58,821 nucleotides of DNA from Ectopseudomonas oleovorans (GCF_003052605.1 NZ_QASO01000069.1:1-58821), one strand, 5' to 3'. Numbered from the stretch's first letter, positions 25,913-40,753 are shown. The notes: generated from the letters alone by a model not told the origin. Numbers and translations: made by a program.

Positions 25913-26659
25913 ATGGACAAGAACAAGCAGGGGGCGGTGCCGCGGCATGTCGCCATCATTATGGATGGCAACAACCGCTGGGCGAAGAAGCGCCTGTTGC
26001 CTGGTGTGGCAGGGCACAAGGCCGGGGTCGATGCGGTTCGCGCGGTAATCGAAGTCTGTGCCGAGTCGGGTGTCGAGGTGCTAACCCTGTTCGCCTTTTC
26101 TAGTGAAAACTGGCAGCGCCCGGCCGAAGAGGTCGGCGCGCTGATGGAGTTGTTCCTCGGTGCGCTGCGTCGTGAGGCCAAGCGTCTGCTGGATAATGAC
26201 ATTAGCCTGCGCATCATCGGGGACCGCTCGCGCTTTCATCCCGAGTTGCAGGCAGCCATGCGCGAAGCCGAGCAACTGACTGCCGGCAACCGGCGTTTCA
26301 CCTTGCAGATCGCAGCCAACTACGGTGGTCAGTGGGATATCGCCCAGGCCGCTCAGCGTCTGGCGCGTGAGGTGCAAGCAGGTCATTTGCAGCCCGAAGA
26401 CATTACCCCGCAATTGCTTCAGGGTTGTCTGGCTACCGGTGACCTGCCTTTGCCCGACCTGTGCATCCGTACGGGTGGCGAGCGCCGCATCAGTAACTTC
26501 CTTCTGTGGCAGTTGGCTTATAGCGAACTGTACTTCTCCGACCTCTATTGGCCGGACTTCAAGCACGAGGCCATGCGCAAGGCGCTGGCCGATTTCGCTA
26601 CCCGCCAGCGTCGCTTCGGCAAGACCAGCGAGCAGGTGGAAGCTAAGGCGCGCTCCTAA
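25913..26659 (+). CDS. uppS: Undecaprenyl diphosphate synthase
   Basis: The 248-residue cis-prenyltransferase makes C55-PP, the lipid carrier of cell-wall and O-antigen synthesis, from farnesyl-PP and isopentenyl-PP. The catalytic aspartate is D18 in AIIMDGNNRWA, and the conserved C-terminal RTGGERRISNFLLWQ is present. The ATG at 25913 matches the start of P. aeruginosa UppS as I remember it; a TTG at 25892 overlapping frr is possible. It shares one base with cdsA (TAATG). Confidence 0.95.
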   Translation: MDKNKQGAVPRHVAIIMDGNNRWAKKRLLPGVAGHKAGVDAVRAVIEVCAESGVEVLTLFAFSSENWQRPAEEVGALMELFLGALRREAKRLLDNDISLRIIGDRSRFHPELQAAMREAEQLTAGNRRFTLQIAANYGGQWDIAQAAQRLAREVQAGHLQPEDITPQLLQGCLATGDLPLPDLCIRTGGERRISNFLLWQLAYSELYFSDLYWPDFKHEAMRKALADFATRQRRFGKTSEQVEAKARS

Positions 26660-27474
26660 TGCTCAAACAACGAATCATCACGGCGCTGGTGCTGTTGCCC
26701 ATCGCCCTGGGCGGTTTTTTTCTGCTCGATGGCGGTGCCTTTGCCCTGTTCATCGGTGCGGTGGTCACGCTGGGGGGCTGGGAATGGGCCCGTCTGGCAG
26801 GTTTCGAGGCGCAGTCGCTGCGTGTGGCCTATGCAGCTGCAGTGGCCGTGTTGCTCGGCTTGCTGTACATGGTGCCGGTCGTTGCCCCGCTGCTGCTGGT
26901 GGTGGCTGTGCTGTGGTGGTTGGTCGCGACCTTTCTGGTAATGACCTATCCCGATAGCAGTCGTCTCTGGGGCGGTGTGCCGGGACGTTTGCTGATTGGT
27001 TTGCTGATTCTGCTACCGGCCTGGCAAGGGCTGATCCTGCTCAAGCAGTGGCCGCAGGCCAATGCGCTGATCATCGCGGTGATGGTGCTGGTCTGGGGGG
27101 CGGATATCGGCGCCTATTTTTCCGGCAAGACCTTTGGCAAGCGCAAGCTGGCGCCCAAGGTCAGCCCGGGCAAGAGCTGGGAAGGGCTGTATGGCGGCCT
27201 TGCTGCCAGTCTGCTGATCACTTTTCTGGTTGGTCTGCAGCAGGAGTGGTCCGTCACGGAATTGTTGCTGGCTATGGCGGGTGCGGCTGTGGTCGTACTG
27301 ATTTCCGTGGTTGGCGATCTGACCGAGAGCATGTTCAAGCGCCAATCCGGGATCAAGGACAGCAGTAACCTGCTGCCGGGTCATGGTGGCGTACTGGACC
27401 GTATCGACAGCCTTACCGCGGCCATTCCCGTGTTTGCCACATTGCTGTGGCTCGCCGGCTGGGGCGCGCTGTGA
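26659..27474 (+). CDS. cdsA: Phosphatidate cytidylyltransferase
   Basis: The 271-residue inner-membrane enzyme makes CDP-diacylglycerol from phosphatidate and CTP, feeding all phospholipids. There are about seven to eight hydrophobic segments, and the C-terminal signature is [19 protein letters not shown] (about 216-234) followed by [14 protein letters not shown]. It overlaps dxr by four bases (GTGA). Confidence 0.96.
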   Translation: MLKQRIITALVLLPIALGGFFLLDGGAFALFIGAVVTLGGWEWARLAGFEAQSLRVAYAAAVAVLLGLLYMVPVVAPLLLVVAVLWWLVATFLVMTYPDSSRLWGGVPGRLLIGLLILLPAWQGLILLKQWPQANALIIAVMVLVWGADIGAYFSGKTFGKRKLAPKVSPGKSWEGLYGGLAASLLITFLVGLQQEWSVTELLLAMAGAAVVVLISVVGDLTESMFKRQSGIKDSSNLLPGHGGVLDRIDSLTAAIPVFATLLWLAGWGAL

Positions 27475-28655
27475 GCGCGGTGCAGCATGTAACCGTGCTG
27501 GGGGCGACGGGGTCCATCGGCCTCAGTACGCTGGATGTGATTGCGCGCCATCCTGAGCGCTATCAGGTATTCGCCCTGACCGGTTTTTCCCGCCTGGCAG
27601 AGCTGCAGGTGTTATGTGTTCAGCATCGTCCGCGCTACGCGGTAGTGCCCGATGACCGTTCAGCGCTCGATCTGCAGGGCAGGCTGCGCGCCGCCGGGCT
27701 GGCGACCGAGGTGCTCGTCGGCGAAGAGGGGTTGTGCGCGGTTGCGGCGGATGCGGCCGTCGACTACGTGATGGCCGCCATCGTCGGTGCTGCCGGGCTC
27801 AAGCCGACGCTTGCCGCGGTGCAGGCCGGCAAGAAAGTTCTGCTGGCCAACAAGGAAGCGCTGGTTATGTCCGGCGTCCTGTTCATGCAGGCCGTCAAGC
27901 ATAGCGGGGCGGTTCTTCTGCCCATCGACAGCGAACACAACGCCATTTTCCAATGCCTACCTGGCGACTATGCGCGCGGTCTGCAGGCTATTGGTGTGCG
28001 CAGGGTTCTGTTGACCGCCTCTGGCGGGCCGTTCCGCGAAACACCATTGGCTGAGCTGGAGCGCGTCACGCCGGAGCAGGCTTGCGCGCATCCGAACTGG
28101 TCGATGGGGCGCAAGATTTCGGTCGATTCGGCCAGCATGATGAACAAGGGCCTGGAGATGATCGAGGCCTGCTGGTTGTTCGATGCGAGCCCCGATCAGA
28201 TCGAGGTGGTCATCCACCGACAGAGCGTGATTCATTCGCTGGTCGACTACGTTGACGGTTCAGTCCTGGCCCAGTTGGGTAACCCGGACATGCGCACACC
28301 TATCGCTCACGCTCTGGCATGGCCGGAGCGTATCGATTCGGGAGTGTCTGCGCTGGATCTGTTTACTGTCGGTCGCCTGGATTTCGAGCGCCCTGACGAA
28401 CAGCGTTTTCCCTGTTTGCGTCTGGCGCGCGAGGCAGCGCAGGCCGGTGGTAGTGCGCCAGCGATGCTCAATGCGGCCAACGAGGTGGCGGTCGAGGCTT
28501 TCCTGCAGCGGCGCATCCGTTTCACCGATATCGCGCGTATGATTGAGTCCGTGCTGAACGCGCGGCCGGTAAGGGCTGTCGAAGCGCTCGACGCGGTATT
28601 CGAAGCGGACGCCCAGGCGCGAGAGCTGGCTGCTCAATGGCTAGCTGTGCGCTGA
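27471..28655 (+). CDS. dxr: 1-deoxy-D-xylulose-5-phosphate reductoisomerase
   Basis: The 394-residue enzyme converts DXP to MEP with NADPH, the second step of the MEP isoprenoid pathway. The NADPH motif [12 protein letters not shown] is at 9-20, ANKEALV near 125, and the flexible loop with [14 protein letters not shown] is present. The start is GTG at 27471, overlapping the cdsA stop; this matches homologue length. ispD (48188) and ispF (52627) for later steps are also in the window. Confidence 0.96.
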   Translation: MSAVQHVTVLGATGSIGLSTLDVIARHPERYQVFALTGFSRLAELQVLCVQHRPRYAVVPDDRSALDLQGRLRAAGLATEVLVGEEGLCAVAADAAVDYVMAAIVGAAGLKPTLAAVQAGKKVLLANKEALVMSGVLFMQAVKHSGAVLLPIDSEHNAIFQCLPGDYARGLQAIGVRRVLLTASGGPFRETPLAELERVTPEQACAHPNWSMGRKISVDSASMMNKGLEMIEACWLFDASPDQIEVVIHRQSVIHSLVDYVDGSVLAQLGNPDMRTPIAHALAWPERIDSGVSALDLFTVGRLDFERPDEQRFPCLRLAREAAQAGGSAPAMLNAANEVAVEAFLQRRIRFTDIARMIESVLNARPVRAVEALDAVFEADAQARELAAQWLAVR

Positions 28656-28719
28656 TGAAACCGCTGTTGCGCTGGCGCGTGTCGGAACTTGAGCGGCCCC
28701 GTAGGGCTGGAGAAGTCAA

Positions 28720-30072
28720 ATGAGTGGGTTGTACATGCTGGTTGGCACCCTGATCGCATTGGGTGTCCTGGTGACCTTTCACGAGTATGGGCACTTCTGG
28801 GTGGCCCGGCGCTGCGGCGTCAAGGTTCTGCGTTTTTCCGTAGGCTTCGGCACGCCATTGGTGCGCTGGCATGATCGCCAGGGCACCGAATTCGCGGTTG
28901 CAGCCATTCCTCTGGGGGGCTACGTCAAGATGCTCGATGAGCGCGAGGGCGATGTTCCGCCTGAGCTGGTCGAGCAGTCCTTCAATCGCAAGAGCGTGCG
29001 TCAGCGCATCGCCATCGTGGCTGCGGGCCCGCTGGCCAATTTCCTGCTGGCGCTGCTGTTCTTCTGGTTCGTGGCCATGCTCGGCAGTCAGCAGGTGCGG
29101 CCTGTCATTGGTGCGGTGCAGCCGGACAGCCTGGCGGAAGCGGCCGGACTACGTACGGGGCAGGAAATTGTTGCGGTCAACGGCGAGGCCACCAGTGACT
29201 GGGCAGCGGTCAATCTGCAACTGGTCAGGCGTCTGGGCGAGAGCGGCACGCTCGATCTGCGCGTGCTGGAGCCGGGCTCCACCGTCGAAATGCCAAAACA
29301 GGTGCAGTTGGACAACTGGCTGCGCGGCGTCGACGAGCCGGACCCGATTGGTTCGCTGGGCATTCGTCCATGGCGTCCGGTGCTGGAGCCGGTTCTGGCT
29401 GAAGTCGACTCCAAGGGGCCTGCCCACGCCGCAGGGCTGCAGGCAGGGGACAGATTGCTGGCGCTCGATGGCGAGCCCCTGGCCGACTGGCAAGACCTGG
29501 TCGATCGTGTGCGTGCGTTGCCGGGCGAGACGATCACGCTGCGTTTCGAGCGCGACGGGCAGGCGCAGGATGTAAGGCTGACCCTGGCGTCGCGTGGCGA
29601 GGGTGAGGCTCGCAGCGGCTACCTGGGCGCGGGCGTTCAGGGCGTCGAATGGCCGCCGGAGATGCTCCGCGAGGTGCGCTACGGTCCGCTCGATGGCGTA
29701 GTCGAAGGCGTGCGTCAAACCTGGTCCATGAGCCTGCTGACCCTCGATTCGCTGAAGAAAATGCTGTTCGGTGAGCTCTCGGTAAAAAACTTGAGTGGGC
29801 CGATAACCATTGCTAAAGTGGCGGGCGCTTCAGCTGAGTCAGGGCTGGGGGATTTCCTGAAATTCCTTGCATATCTGAGTATTAGTCTGGGGGTTCTCAA
29901 TCTGCTGCCCATTCCCGTACTGGATGGTGGGCATCTGCTGTTTTATCTGGTTGAGTGGGTGCGTGGTCGCCCCTTGTCTGAGCGGGTTCAGGGTTGGGGG
30001 ATGCAGATCGGCATCAGTCTGGTCATCGGGGTCATGCTACTGGCCCTGGTCAACGACCTCAGCCGCCTGTGA
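28720..30072 (+). CDS. rseP: Site-2 intramembrane protease RseP
   Basis: The 450-residue zinc protease cuts anti-sigma factor (RseA/MucA) in the membrane and so frees the envelope-stress sigma factor. The HEYGH zinc motif is at 21-25, two PDZ domains fill about 110-310, and the second zinc motif lies in LLPIPVLDGGHL near 393-404. There are four membrane segments. In Pseudomonas the enzyme (also called MucP) controls alginate regulation. GGAGAAG precedes the start. Confidence 0.96.
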   Translation: MSGLYMLVGTLIALGVLVTFHEYGHFWVARRCGVKVLRFSVGFGTPLVRWHDRQGTEFAVAAIPLGGYVKMLDEREGDVPPELVEQSFNRKSVRQRIAIVAAGPLANFLLALLFFWFVAMLGSQQVRPVIGAVQPDSLAEAAGLRTGQEIVAVNGEATSDWAAVNLQLVRRLGESGTLDLRVLEPGSTVEMPKQVQLDNWLRGVDEPDPIGSLGIRPWRPVLEPVLAEVDSKGPAHAAGLQAGDRLLALDGEPLADWQDLVDRVRALPGETITLRFERDGQAQDVRLTLASRGEGEARSGYLGAGVQGVEWPPEMLREVRYGPLDGVVEGVRQTWSMSLLTLDSLKKMLFGELSVKNLSGPITIAKVAGASAESGLGDFLKFLAYLSISLGVLNLLPIPVLDGGHLLFYLVEWVRGRPLSERVQGWGMQIGISLVIGVMLLALVNDLSRL

Positions 30073-30158
30073 GCATTGCTGAACCACGTTCTTGAGTTTT
30101 AAAAGAAGTGTTGCCTTAGCGGCAGTTTTTATCGTCAGTTGGAATAAGAAAGGACTTC

Positions 30159-32519
30159 ATGAAACGTCTGCTGCTACCTGCGGTACTGTCCGCATTGATG
30201 ATCGCCGAAGTTCACGCCGAGTCCTTCACCATCTCCGATATACGCGTCAATGGCCTGCAGCGGGTTTCCGCCGGCAGCGTGTTCGGCGCGCTGCCGCTCA
30301 ACGTGGGCGAGCAGGTAGATGATCGCCAACTGGTCGATGCCACCCGCTCCCTGTTCCGTACCGGCTTCTTCCAGGATATTCAGCTCGGCCGCGATGGCGA
30401 CGTGCTGGTGGTCACCGTGGTCGAGCGTCCCTCCATCTCCGGTATCGAGATCGAAGGCAACAAGGCCATCAGCACCGAAGATCTGCTCAAGGGGCTGAAC
30501 CAGTCCGGCCTGGCCGAAGGCGAGATCTTCCAGCGCGCCACCCTCGAAGGTGTGCGTAACGAACTGCAGCGCCAATACGTGGCTCAGGGCCGCTATTCGG
30601 CCGAGATCGAAGCCGAAGTGATTCCGCAGCCGCGTAACCGCGTGGCGCTGAAGATCACCATCAACGAAGGCACCGTCGCCGCTATCTCCCACATCAACGT
30701 GGTTGGCAACACGGTTTTCACGGATGAAGAACTCTCCGATCTGTTCGAGTTGAAGACCACCAACTGGCTGTCCTTCTTCCGCAACGACGACAAGTACGCC
30801 CGCGAAAAGCTGTCCGGTGACCTCGAACGTCTGCGTTCCTACTACCTGGATCGCGGCTACATCAACATGGATATCAGCTCCACCCAGGTATCCATTACCC
30901 CGGACAAGAAGCACGTCTACATCACCGTCAACGTCGAAGAGGGCGAGAAGTACAGTGTCCGTGACGTGAAGCTTTCCGGTGACCTTAAGGTGCCGGAAGA
31001 AGACGTGCGTGCACTGCTGCTGGTCAAGGAAGGGCAGGTCTTCTCGCGCAAGATCATGACCACCACCAGCGAGCTGATCACCCGTCGCCTGGGCAATGAG
31101 GGCTACACCTTCGCCAACGTCAACGGCGTGCCGGAAGCGCACGACGAAGACAACACCGTTTCGATCACCTTCTTCGTCGATCCGGGCAAGCGTGCCTACG
31201 TCAACCGCATCAACTTCCGTGGCAATACCAAATCCGAAGACGAAGTGCTGCGCCGCGAAATGCGTCAGATGGAAGGTGGCTGGGCCTCGACCTACCTGAT
31301 CGATCAGTCCAAGACCCGCCTCGAGCGTCTGGGCTTCTTCAAGGAGGTCAACGTCGAAACCCCGCAGGTACCGGGTACCGACGACCAGATCGACGTCAAT
31401 TACAGCGTCGAAGAGCAGCCGTCCGGCTCCATCACCGCCAGCGTCGGTTTCGCCCAGAACGCCGGTCTGATCCTCGGTGGCTCGATCAGCCAGAACAACT
31501 TCCTGGGTACCGGTAACCGCGTCAGCATCGGCCTGACCCGCAGTGAATACCAGACTCGATACAGCTTTGGCTTCGTTGACCCCTACTGGACCGTCGACGG
31601 TGTCAGCCTGGGTTACAACGCCTTCTACCGCACCACCGACTACGATGAGCTCGATGTCGACGTATCCAGCTACTCGGTCGACAGCCTGGGTGCAGGTGTC
31701 AATATCGGCTATCCGATCAGCGAAACCGCGCGTCTGACCTACGGTCTGACCGTGCAGCAGGACACCATCGATACCGGTCGTTATACCGTCGACGAGATCT
31801 TCGATTTCATCGACTCTGAGGGCGATAACTACCTGAACTTCAAGGGTTCCATCGGCTGGTCCGAGTCGACCCTGAACCGTGGTGTACTGGCCAACCGTGG
31901 TCATTCGCAGAGCCTGGTGCTGGAAACCACGCTGCCAGGTAGCGATCTGTCGTTCTACAAGCTCGACTACCGTGGTCAGGTCTTCACCCCGATCAGCGAC
32001 AACTACACCCTGCGCTTCCATACCCAGCTGGGTTATGGCGACAGCTACGGTTCCACGGCTGAGCTGCCGTTCTACGAGCACTACTACGCGGGTGGTTTCA
32101 ACTCGGTACGTGGTTTCGAAGACAGCAGCCTTGGGCCACGCAGTACGCCGAGTAGCGGTGCCAAACCGGGCACCCTGCGCGACCCGGATCAGGACCCGCT
32201 GCCGTTCGGTGGTAACGTGCTGGTGCAGGGCGGCGTCGAGATGCTCTTCCCGCTGCCATTCGTCAAGGATCAGCGCTCGCTGCGTACCGCATTGTTCTGG
32301 GACGTGGGTAACGTCTTCGATACCAACTGCAGCTCCAGCCAGAAGAGGCTGAGCGACAGCTGCAATATCGACTTCAGCAGCATGGCCAGCTCCGTGGGTG
32401 TCGGCCTGACCTGGATCACCGCACTGGGCCCGCTGAGCTTCAGTCTGGCCATGCCGATCAAGAAGCCGGATGATGCCGATACCCAGGTATTCCAGTTCTC
32501 CCTGGGTCAAACCTTCTAA
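30159..32519 (+). CDS. bamA: Outer-membrane assembly factor BamA
   Basis: The 786-residue outer-membrane protein inserts beta-barrels. A signal peptide ends at VHAESF (residues 20-22), five POTRA domains follow (about 22-420; the first is SFTISDIRVNGLQRVSAG), and the C-terminal half is a 16-strand barrel with VRGF at about 652-655 and a final phenylalanine (SLGQTF). In P. aeruginosa it is called Opr86. AAAGGA precedes the ATG. It lies between rseP and skp, as in most gamma-proteobacteria. Confidence 0.97.
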   Translation: MKRLLLPAVLSALMIAEVHAESFTISDIRVNGLQRVSAGSVFGALPLNVGEQVDDRQLVDATRSLFRTGFFQDIQLGRDGDVLVVTVVERPSISGIEIEGNKAISTEDLLKGLNQSGLAEGEIFQRATLEGVRNELQRQYVAQGRYSAEIEAEVIPQPRNRVALKITINEGTVAAISHINVVGNTVFTDEELSDLFELKTTNWLSFFRNDDKYAREKLSGDLERLRSYYLDRGYINMDISSTQVSITPDKKHVYITVNVEEGEKYSVRDVKLSGDLKVPEEDVRALLLVKEGQVFSRKIMTTTSELITRRLGNEGYTFANVNGVPEAHDEDNTVSITFFVDPGKRAYVNRINFRGNTKSEDEVLRREMRQMEGGWASTYLIDQSKTRLERLGFFKEVNVETPQVPGTDDQIDVNYSVEEQPSGSITASVGFAQNAGLILGGSISQNNFLGTGNRVSIGLTRSEYQTRYSFGFVDPYWTVDGVSLGYNAFYRTTDYDELDVDVSSYSVDSLGAGVNIGYPISETARLTYGLTVQQDTIDTGRYTVDEIFDFIDSEGDNYLNFKGSIGWSESTLNRGVLANRGHSQSLVLETTLPGSDLSFYKLDYRGQVFTPISDNYTLRFHTQLGYGDSYGSTAELPFYEHYYAGGFNSVRGFEDSSLGPRSTPSSGAKPGTLRDPDQDPLPFGGNVLVQGGVEMLFPLPFVKDQRSLRTALFWDVGNVFDTNCSSSQKRLSDSCNIDFSSMASSVGVGLTWITALGPLSFSLAMPIKKPDDADTQVFQFSLGQTF

Positions 32520-32563
32520 GTTCGTTTCACAGAAAGCCAACAGTTTTGTTGCAGGAGTGCATT

Positions 32564-33067
32564 GTGCGTAAGTTGACTCAACTGGTTCTGTTCACCGCCG
32601 CCCTGATCGCCACTCCGGCGTTCGCCGAGATGAAGATCGCGGTGCTGAACTATCAGATGGCGCTGCTCGAATCCGATGCCGCCAAGCGTTACGCCGTGGA
32701 TGCCGAGAAAAAGTTCGGCCCGCAGCTGAACAAGCTCAAGACCCTGGAAAGCGACGCCAAGCGCATTCAGGATCGTATGGTCAAGGATGGCGAGAAGATG
32801 CAGCAGGCCGAGCGCGAGCGCCTCGAACTCGAATTCAAGCAGAAAGCCCGTGATTTCCAGTTCCAGTCCAAGGAGCTGAACGAAGCCAAGGCCATCGCTG
32901 ATCGTGAGATGCTCGCCAAGCTCAAGCCGAACCTGGACAAGGCCGTCGAAGAAGTGATCAAGAACGGTAACTTCGACCTGGTGCTCGAGCGCGGTGCGGT
33001 GATTGATGTCAAACCTCAGTTCGACATCACTCGCCAGGTCATCGAACGCATGAATCAGATGCGCTGA
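32564..33067 (+). CDS. skp: Periplasmic chaperone Skp (OmpH family)
   Basis: The 167-residue chaperone holds unfolded outer-membrane proteins in the periplasm for BamA. The start is GTG at 32564 with CAGGAG six bases upstream; the signal peptide [19 protein letters not shown] ends before EMKIAVLN. The central 80 residues are strongly coiled-coil and lysine-rich (the tentacles). A longer frame to the left would ruin the signal peptide. Confidence 0.94.
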   Translation: MRKLTQLVLFTAALIATPAFAEMKIAVLNYQMALLESDAAKRYAVDAEKKFGPQLNKLKTLESDAKRIQDRMVKDGEKMQQAERERLELEFKQKARDFQFQSKELNEAKAIADREMLAKLKPNLDKAVEEVIKNGNFDLVLERGAVIDVKPQFDITRQVIERMNQMR

Positions 33068-33069
33068 GC

Positions 33070-34125
33070 ATGACACTGATAGTTACCCTCGGCCAGTTGG
33101 CCGAGCGCCTCGGCGCTACCCTGCGTGGCGCCGAAGGCAAGGTCATCACGGGCCTGGCCACCTTGCAGGAGGCCAGGCCCGAACAGTTGAGCTTTCTGGC
33201 CAATGCCCAGTACCGCAAGTACCTGGCGCAGACTCAGGCCGGTGCCGTGTTGCTGACTGCCGACGATGCTGAAGGCTACGCCGGTGATGCCCTGATCGTG
33301 GCCAATCCCTATCTGGCTTACGCTCAGCTTTCGCACCTGTTCGATCCCAAACCCAGGGCTGCTGCCGGCATCCATGCGACCGCTCAGGTCGCCGCTGATG
33401 CTCAGGTCGATCCGAGTGCCAGCATCGGTCCTTATGCAGTGATCGAGAGCGGTGCCCGTATTGCTGCCGATGTCAGTATCGGCGCCCATTGCGTGGTCGG
33501 TGCGCGTAGCGAGATCGGTGAGGGCGGGTGGCTGGCACCACGTGTGACGCTGTATCACGACGTGAAAATCGGCAAGCGTGTGGTGATCCAGTCCGGTGCC
33601 GTGATCGGTGGCGAGGGCTTCGGTTTCGCCAACGAGAAGGGCGTCTGGCAGAAGATCGCGCAGATCGGTGGGGTGACCATCGGTGATGACGTCGAGATCG
33701 GCGCCAACACCACGGTGGATCGCGGTGCGTTGTCCGATACGCTGATCGGCAATGGCGTCAAGCTGGATAACCAGATCATGATCGCGCACAACGTACAGAT
33801 CGGCGACAACACCGCCATGGCCGGCTGTTGCGGGATTTCCGGCAGCACCAAGATCGGCAAGAACTGCATGATCGCAGGTGGCGTCGGCATGGTTGGGCAC
33901 ATCGAGGTGTGCGACAACGTCTTCGTCACCGGTATGACCATGGTGACCCGCTCGATCACCGAGCCGGGCGCCTATTCTTCCGGCACTGCCATGCAACCAG
34001 CGGGCGAGTGGAAGAAGAGCGCTGCCCGCATTCGTCAGTTGGACGAGATGGCCAAGCGCCTGCGCGAGCTGGAAAAACAGCTGGCCGCCGTGACCCAGAA
34101 GGCAAACGTCTCATCTGATGCCTGA
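33070..34125 (+). CDS. lpxD: UDP-3-O-acylglucosamine N-acyltransferase
   Basis: The 351-residue enzyme adds the second acyl chain in lipid A synthesis using acyl-ACP. The N-terminal uridine-binding domain is followed by a left-handed beta helix of hexapeptide repeats (about 105-300), with the catalytic histidine in [12 protein letters not shown] near 240, and a C-terminal helix ([17 protein letters not shown]). It starts two bases after skp and ends in a terminator-like hairpin. Confidence 0.96.
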   Translation: MTLIVTLGQLAERLGATLRGAEGKVITGLATLQEARPEQLSFLANAQYRKYLAQTQAGAVLLTADDAEGYAGDALIVANPYLAYAQLSHLFDPKPRAAAGIHATAQVAADAQVDPSASIGPYAVIESGARIAADVSIGAHCVVGARSEIGEGGWLAPRVTLYHDVKIGKRVVIQSGAVIGGEGFGFANEKGVWQKIAQIGGVTIGDDVEIGANTTVDRGALSDTLIGNGVKLDNQIMIAHNVQIGDNTAMAGCCGISGSTKIGKNCMIAGGVGMVGHIEVCDNVFVTGMTMVTRSITEPGAYSSGTAMQPAGEWKKSAARIRQLDEMAKRLRELEKQLAAVTQKANVSSDA

Positions 34126-34148
34126 GCACGGCATGACCGTGCTCTTTT
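34124..34148 (+). terminator. Hairpin between lpxD and fabZ
   Basis: GAGCACGG and CCGTGCTC pair around CATGA and are followed by TTTTCTTTTC. The left arm includes the last bases of the lpxD stop codon. As fabZ and lpxA follow in the same direction, this is more likely attenuation within the operon than a full end. Confidence 0.75.
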
Positions 34149-34172
34149 CTTTTCTTACAGGCTTAACCGGAC

Positions 34173-34613
34173 ATGATGGACATCAACGAAATTCGTGAAT
34201 ATTTGCCGCACCGCTATCCTTTCCTGCTGGTGGATCGTGTGGTGGACCTGGACGTCGAAGGCAAGACTGTTCGCGCCTACAAGAATGTCAGCATCAATGA
34301 GCCGTTCTTCAACGGTCACTTCCCCGAGCATCCGATCATGCCAGGCGTGCTGATCATCGAGGCCATGGCGCAGGCCGCTGGGATCCTCGGCTTCAAGATG
34401 ATGGGTGTGAAGCCGGCTGACGGTACCCTGTACTACTTCGTCGGTTCTGACAAACTGCGTTTCCGCTCTCCGGTGCTGCCGGGCGACCAGCTTGTGCTGG
34501 AGGCCAAGTACCTGAGCGACCGTCGCAGCATCTGGAAATTCGAGTGCCGCGCCACCGTCGACGGCAAGGAAGTCTGCTCTGCCGAAATCATCTGTGCGGA
34601 ACGCAAGCTATGA
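34173..34613 (+). CDS. fabZ: (3R)-hydroxyacyl-ACP dehydratase
   Basis: The 146-residue hot-dog-fold enzyme dehydrates hydroxyacyl-ACP in fatty-acid elongation and competes with LpxA for hydroxymyristoyl-ACP. The catalytic pair is H49 ([13 protein letters not shown]) and E63 (IIEAMAQ). Two ATG codons stand in tandem at 34173 and 34176. It overlaps lpxA by four bases (ATGA). Confidence 0.96.
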   Translation: MMDINEIREYLPHRYPFLLVDRVVDLDVEGKTVRAYKNVSINEPFFNGHFPEHPIMPGVLIIEAMAQAAGILGFKMMGVKPADGTLYYFVGSDKLRFRSPVLPGDQLVLEAKYLSDRRSIWKFECRATVDGKEVCSAEIICAERKL

Positions 34614-35386
34614 TTTCGATTGACCCTCGCGCCATCATCGACCCCAGTGCCAGACTGGCCGACGACGTCGTCGTCGGCCCGTGGAGCATTGTCGGGCCCG
34701 ATGTGGAAATCGGCGAGGGTACAGTCATCGGCCCGCACGTGGTGCTCAAGGGGCCGACCGTCATTGGCAAGCACAACCGCATCTACCAGTTTTCCTCGGT
34801 GGGTGAAGATACGCCCGATCTGAAGTACAAGGGCGAAGCGACGCGTCTGGTGATCGGTGATCACAACACGATTCGTGAGGGTGTCACCATTCACCGTGGC
34901 ACCGTGCAGGATCGCAGCGAAACCACCATTGGCAACCATAACCTGATCATGGCCTATGCCCATATCGGCCATGACAGTGTGATCGGTAACCACTGCATTC
35001 TGGTCAACAACACGGCACTGGCTGGGCATGTCTGGGTCGATGACTGGGCGATTCTGTCCGGTTATACCCTGGTGCATCAGTTCTGCCGCATTGGCGCACA
35101 CAGCTTCTCGGGCATGGGCACCGCGATTGGCAAGGATGTTCCGGCTTTCGTTACCGTGTTCGGTAACCCGGCCGAGGCGCGCAGCATGAACTTCGAGGGC
35201 ATGCGCCGGCGTGGTTTCTCCGCCGAGGCCATCGCTGCCCTGCGCAAGGGCTACAAGCTGGTCTATCGCCAGGGGCTGACCGTCGAGCAGGCACTGGCCG
35301 AGCTGGCCGAGTCCGCTGCGCAGTTCCCGGAAGTGGCGATTTTCCGTGATTCGATTCAGGCTTCCACGCGCGGTATCACGCGCTGA
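34610..35386 (+). CDS. lpxA: UDP-N-acetylglucosamine acyltransferase
   Basis: The 258-residue enzyme starts lipid A synthesis by O-acylating UDP-GlcNAc. A beta helix of hexapeptide repeats (about 5-190) is followed by a helical end. The catalytic histidine lies in the [14 protein letters not shown] region near 122-125. The start is fixed by overlap with fabZ; a longer frame lies in fabZ sequence. lpxB starts five bases after the stop. Confidence 0.96.
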   Translation: MISIDPRAIIDPSARLADDVVVGPWSIVGPDVEIGEGTVIGPHVVLKGPTVIGKHNRIYQFSSVGEDTPDLKYKGEATRLVIGDHNTIREGVTIHRGTVQDRSETTIGNHNLIMAYAHIGHDSVIGNHCILVNNTALAGHVWVDDWAILSGYTLVHQFCRIGAHSFSGMGTAIGKDVPAFVTVFGNPAEARSMNFEGMRRRGFSAEAIAALRKGYKLVYRQGLTVEQALAELAESAAQFPEVAIFRDSIQASTRGITR

Positions 35387-35391
35387 TACCT

Positions 35392-36525
35392 ATGAGCAGA
35401 CCTATTCGCGTCGCACTGGTCGCCGGTGAGGCGTCCGGTGACATCCTCGGCTGCGGCCTGATGCAGGCCATCAAACAGCGCCATCCGGATGCCGAGTTCA
35501 TTGGTGTTGGCGGCGCGCGCATGGAGGCCGAAGGCCTTAAATCCTTTTTCCCGATGGAGCGCCTGGCCGTGATGGGCTTGGTCGAGGTGCTTGGCCGTCT
35601 GTTCGAGTTGCTCCGCCGCCGTCGTCAACTGGCTCGCGAGCTGATTGCTGCCAAACCGGACGTGTTCATCGGCATCGATGCACCCGATTTCAACCTGGGC
35701 CTGGAGCTCAAGCTGCGCCGTGCCGGAATCAAGACCGTGCACTACGTCAGCCCCTCGGTCTGGGCCTGGCGGCAGAAGCGCGTGCTGAAGATTCGCGAAG
35801 CCTGCGACCTGATGCTGACCCTGTTCCCGTTCGAGGCGCAGTTTTACGACGAGCATCAGGTGCCGGTGCGCTTCGTTGGTCATCCGCTGGCCGATGCGAT
35901 TCCGCAGCAAGCTGATCGTGCTGCTGCGCGCGAGGCGCTGGATCTACCACAGGACGAGCCGGTAGTGGCCCTGATGCCCGGCAGTCGTGGTGGTGAAGTC
36001 GCGCGTCTCGGTGAGCTGTTTCTCGATGCGGCGATTCGTCTGCGCGCACTGCGTCCGGGGATTCATTTCCTGCTGCCTTGCGCCACGCCCGAGCGCCGCG
36101 AGCAGTTGGAACAGATGCTGGCCGGGCGTGATTTGCCGCTGACGCTGCTCAATGGCCGCTCCCATGAAGCGCTGGCTGCCTGCGATGCGGTGTTGATCGC
36201 TTCGGGTACCGCGACCCTGGAAGCGCTGCTGTACAAGCGGCCGATGGTGGTGGCGTACCGCGTAGCGCCACTGACCTATCGCGTCCTCAAACGCCTGGTG
36301 AAGAGCCCCTATATCTCGCTGCCCAATCTGCTGGCCGAGCGCCTGCTGGTACCTGAGCTGATTCAGGATGCGGCGACTCCCGAGGCTTTGGCCCAGGCCG
36401 TTGCGCCGTTGATCGACGGTGGTCAGGTGCAGACCGAGGGCTTTGATCTGATCCATCGCGCGCTGCGCCGTGATGCCTCGGTATCGGCGGCTGACGCGGT
36501 GCTCAAGCTGGCCGAGCGCGACTGA
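35392..36525 (+). CDS. lpxB: Lipid A disaccharide synthase
   Basis: The 377-residue GT19 glycosyltransferase joins UDP-diacylglucosamine and lipid [10 protein letters not shown] is at 12-20, and [13 protein letters not shown] and MPGSRGGEV are typical. It ends in TGATG with rnhB, a one-base overlap. Together lpxD, fabZ, lpxA and lpxB give four consecutive envelope genes in one transcription unit. Confidence 0.96.
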   Translation: MSRPIRVALVAGEASGDILGCGLMQAIKQRHPDAEFIGVGGARMEAEGLKSFFPMERLAVMGLVEVLGRLFELLRRRRQLARELIAAKPDVFIGIDAPDFNLGLELKLRRAGIKTVHYVSPSVWAWRQKRVLKIREACDLMLTLFPFEAQFYDEHQVPVRFVGHPLADAIPQQADRAAAREALDLPQDEPVVALMPGSRGGEVARLGELFLDAAIRLRALRPGIHFLLPCATPERREQLEQMLAGRDLPLTLLNGRSHEALAACDAVLIASGTATLEALLYKRPMVVAYRVAPLTYRVLKRLVKSPYISLPNLLAERLLVPELIQDAATPEALAQAVAPLIDGGQVQTEGFDLIHRALRRDASVSAADAVLKLAERD

Positions 36526-37151
36526 TGCAGCTGGGGCTCGACTTCACGCTGGTTGAGGAACTGGTCGCGGGGGTTGACGAGGTCGGTCGTGGCCCGCTCT
36601 GCGGTGCGGTGGTCACGGCGGCGGTGATCCTCGACCCGGCGCGGCCGATTCTTGGCCTGAATGACTCGAAGAAGCTTTCCGAGGCGCGTCGCGCGGTGTT
36701 GTTCGATGAGATTCGCGAGAAGGCCCTGGCCTGGTGCATCGCCCGCGCCGAGGTGGAGGAGATCGACCAGCTGAATATCCTGCATGCCACCATGCTGGCG
36801 ATGCAGCGTGCCGTCGAAGGCTTGAGCGTGACGCCCAAGTTGGCGCTGATCGACGGCAACCGTTGCCCGAAACTGGCGGTGCCCAGTGCCCCGGTGGTCA
36901 AGGGCGACAGTCGGGTGCCGGCCATCGCTGCGGCATCTATTCTGGCCAAGGTCAGTCGCGACCGCGAGATGGTGGAGATGGATCGCCTCTATCCCGGTTA
37001 CGGCATCGCTGGCCACAAGGGCTATCCCACGCCCGTTCACCTAGAAGCCCTGCAGCGCCTGGGGCCGACGCCTATTCATCGGCGTTCCTTCGCACCGGTG
37101 CGTGCGTTGCTCGAGCCTGTAGCTGTCGATTGCATCGCAGCCCCGATCTGA
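36525..37151 (+). CDS. rnhB: Ribonuclease HII
   Basis: The 208-residue enzyme cuts RNA in DNA hybrids, including single ribonucleotides. The acidic residues D18 and E19 ([12 protein letters not shown]) and the aspartate of LIDGN are visible. The start overlaps the lpxB stop by one base. dnaE follows after 71 bases with its own likely promoter. Confidence 0.95.
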   Translation: MQLGLDFTLVEELVAGVDEVGRGPLCGAVVTAAVILDPARPILGLNDSKKLSEARRAVLFDEIREKALAWCIARAEVEEIDQLNILHATMLAMQRAVEGLSVTPKLALIDGNRCPKLAVPSAPVVKGDSRVPAIAAASILAKVSRDREMVEMDRLYPGYGIAGHKGYPTPVHLEALQRLGPTPIHRRSFAPVRALLEPVAVDCIAAPI

Positions 37152-37182
37152 ACCTCTGGCCCTAAGCCAGACCCTCTTAGGC

Positions 37183-37188
37183 TACAAT
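37183..37188 (+). promoter_or_regulatory. Possible -10 box of dnaE
   Basis: TACAAT lies 34 bases before the dnaE start in the short rnhB-dnaE gap. No good -35 was seen, so this is tentative. Confidence 0.35.
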
Positions 37189-37222
37189 CCGCGCTTTGTC
37201 GTTTTCACCTGCAAGGCCGCCC

Positions 37223-40753
<3,531 letters not shown>
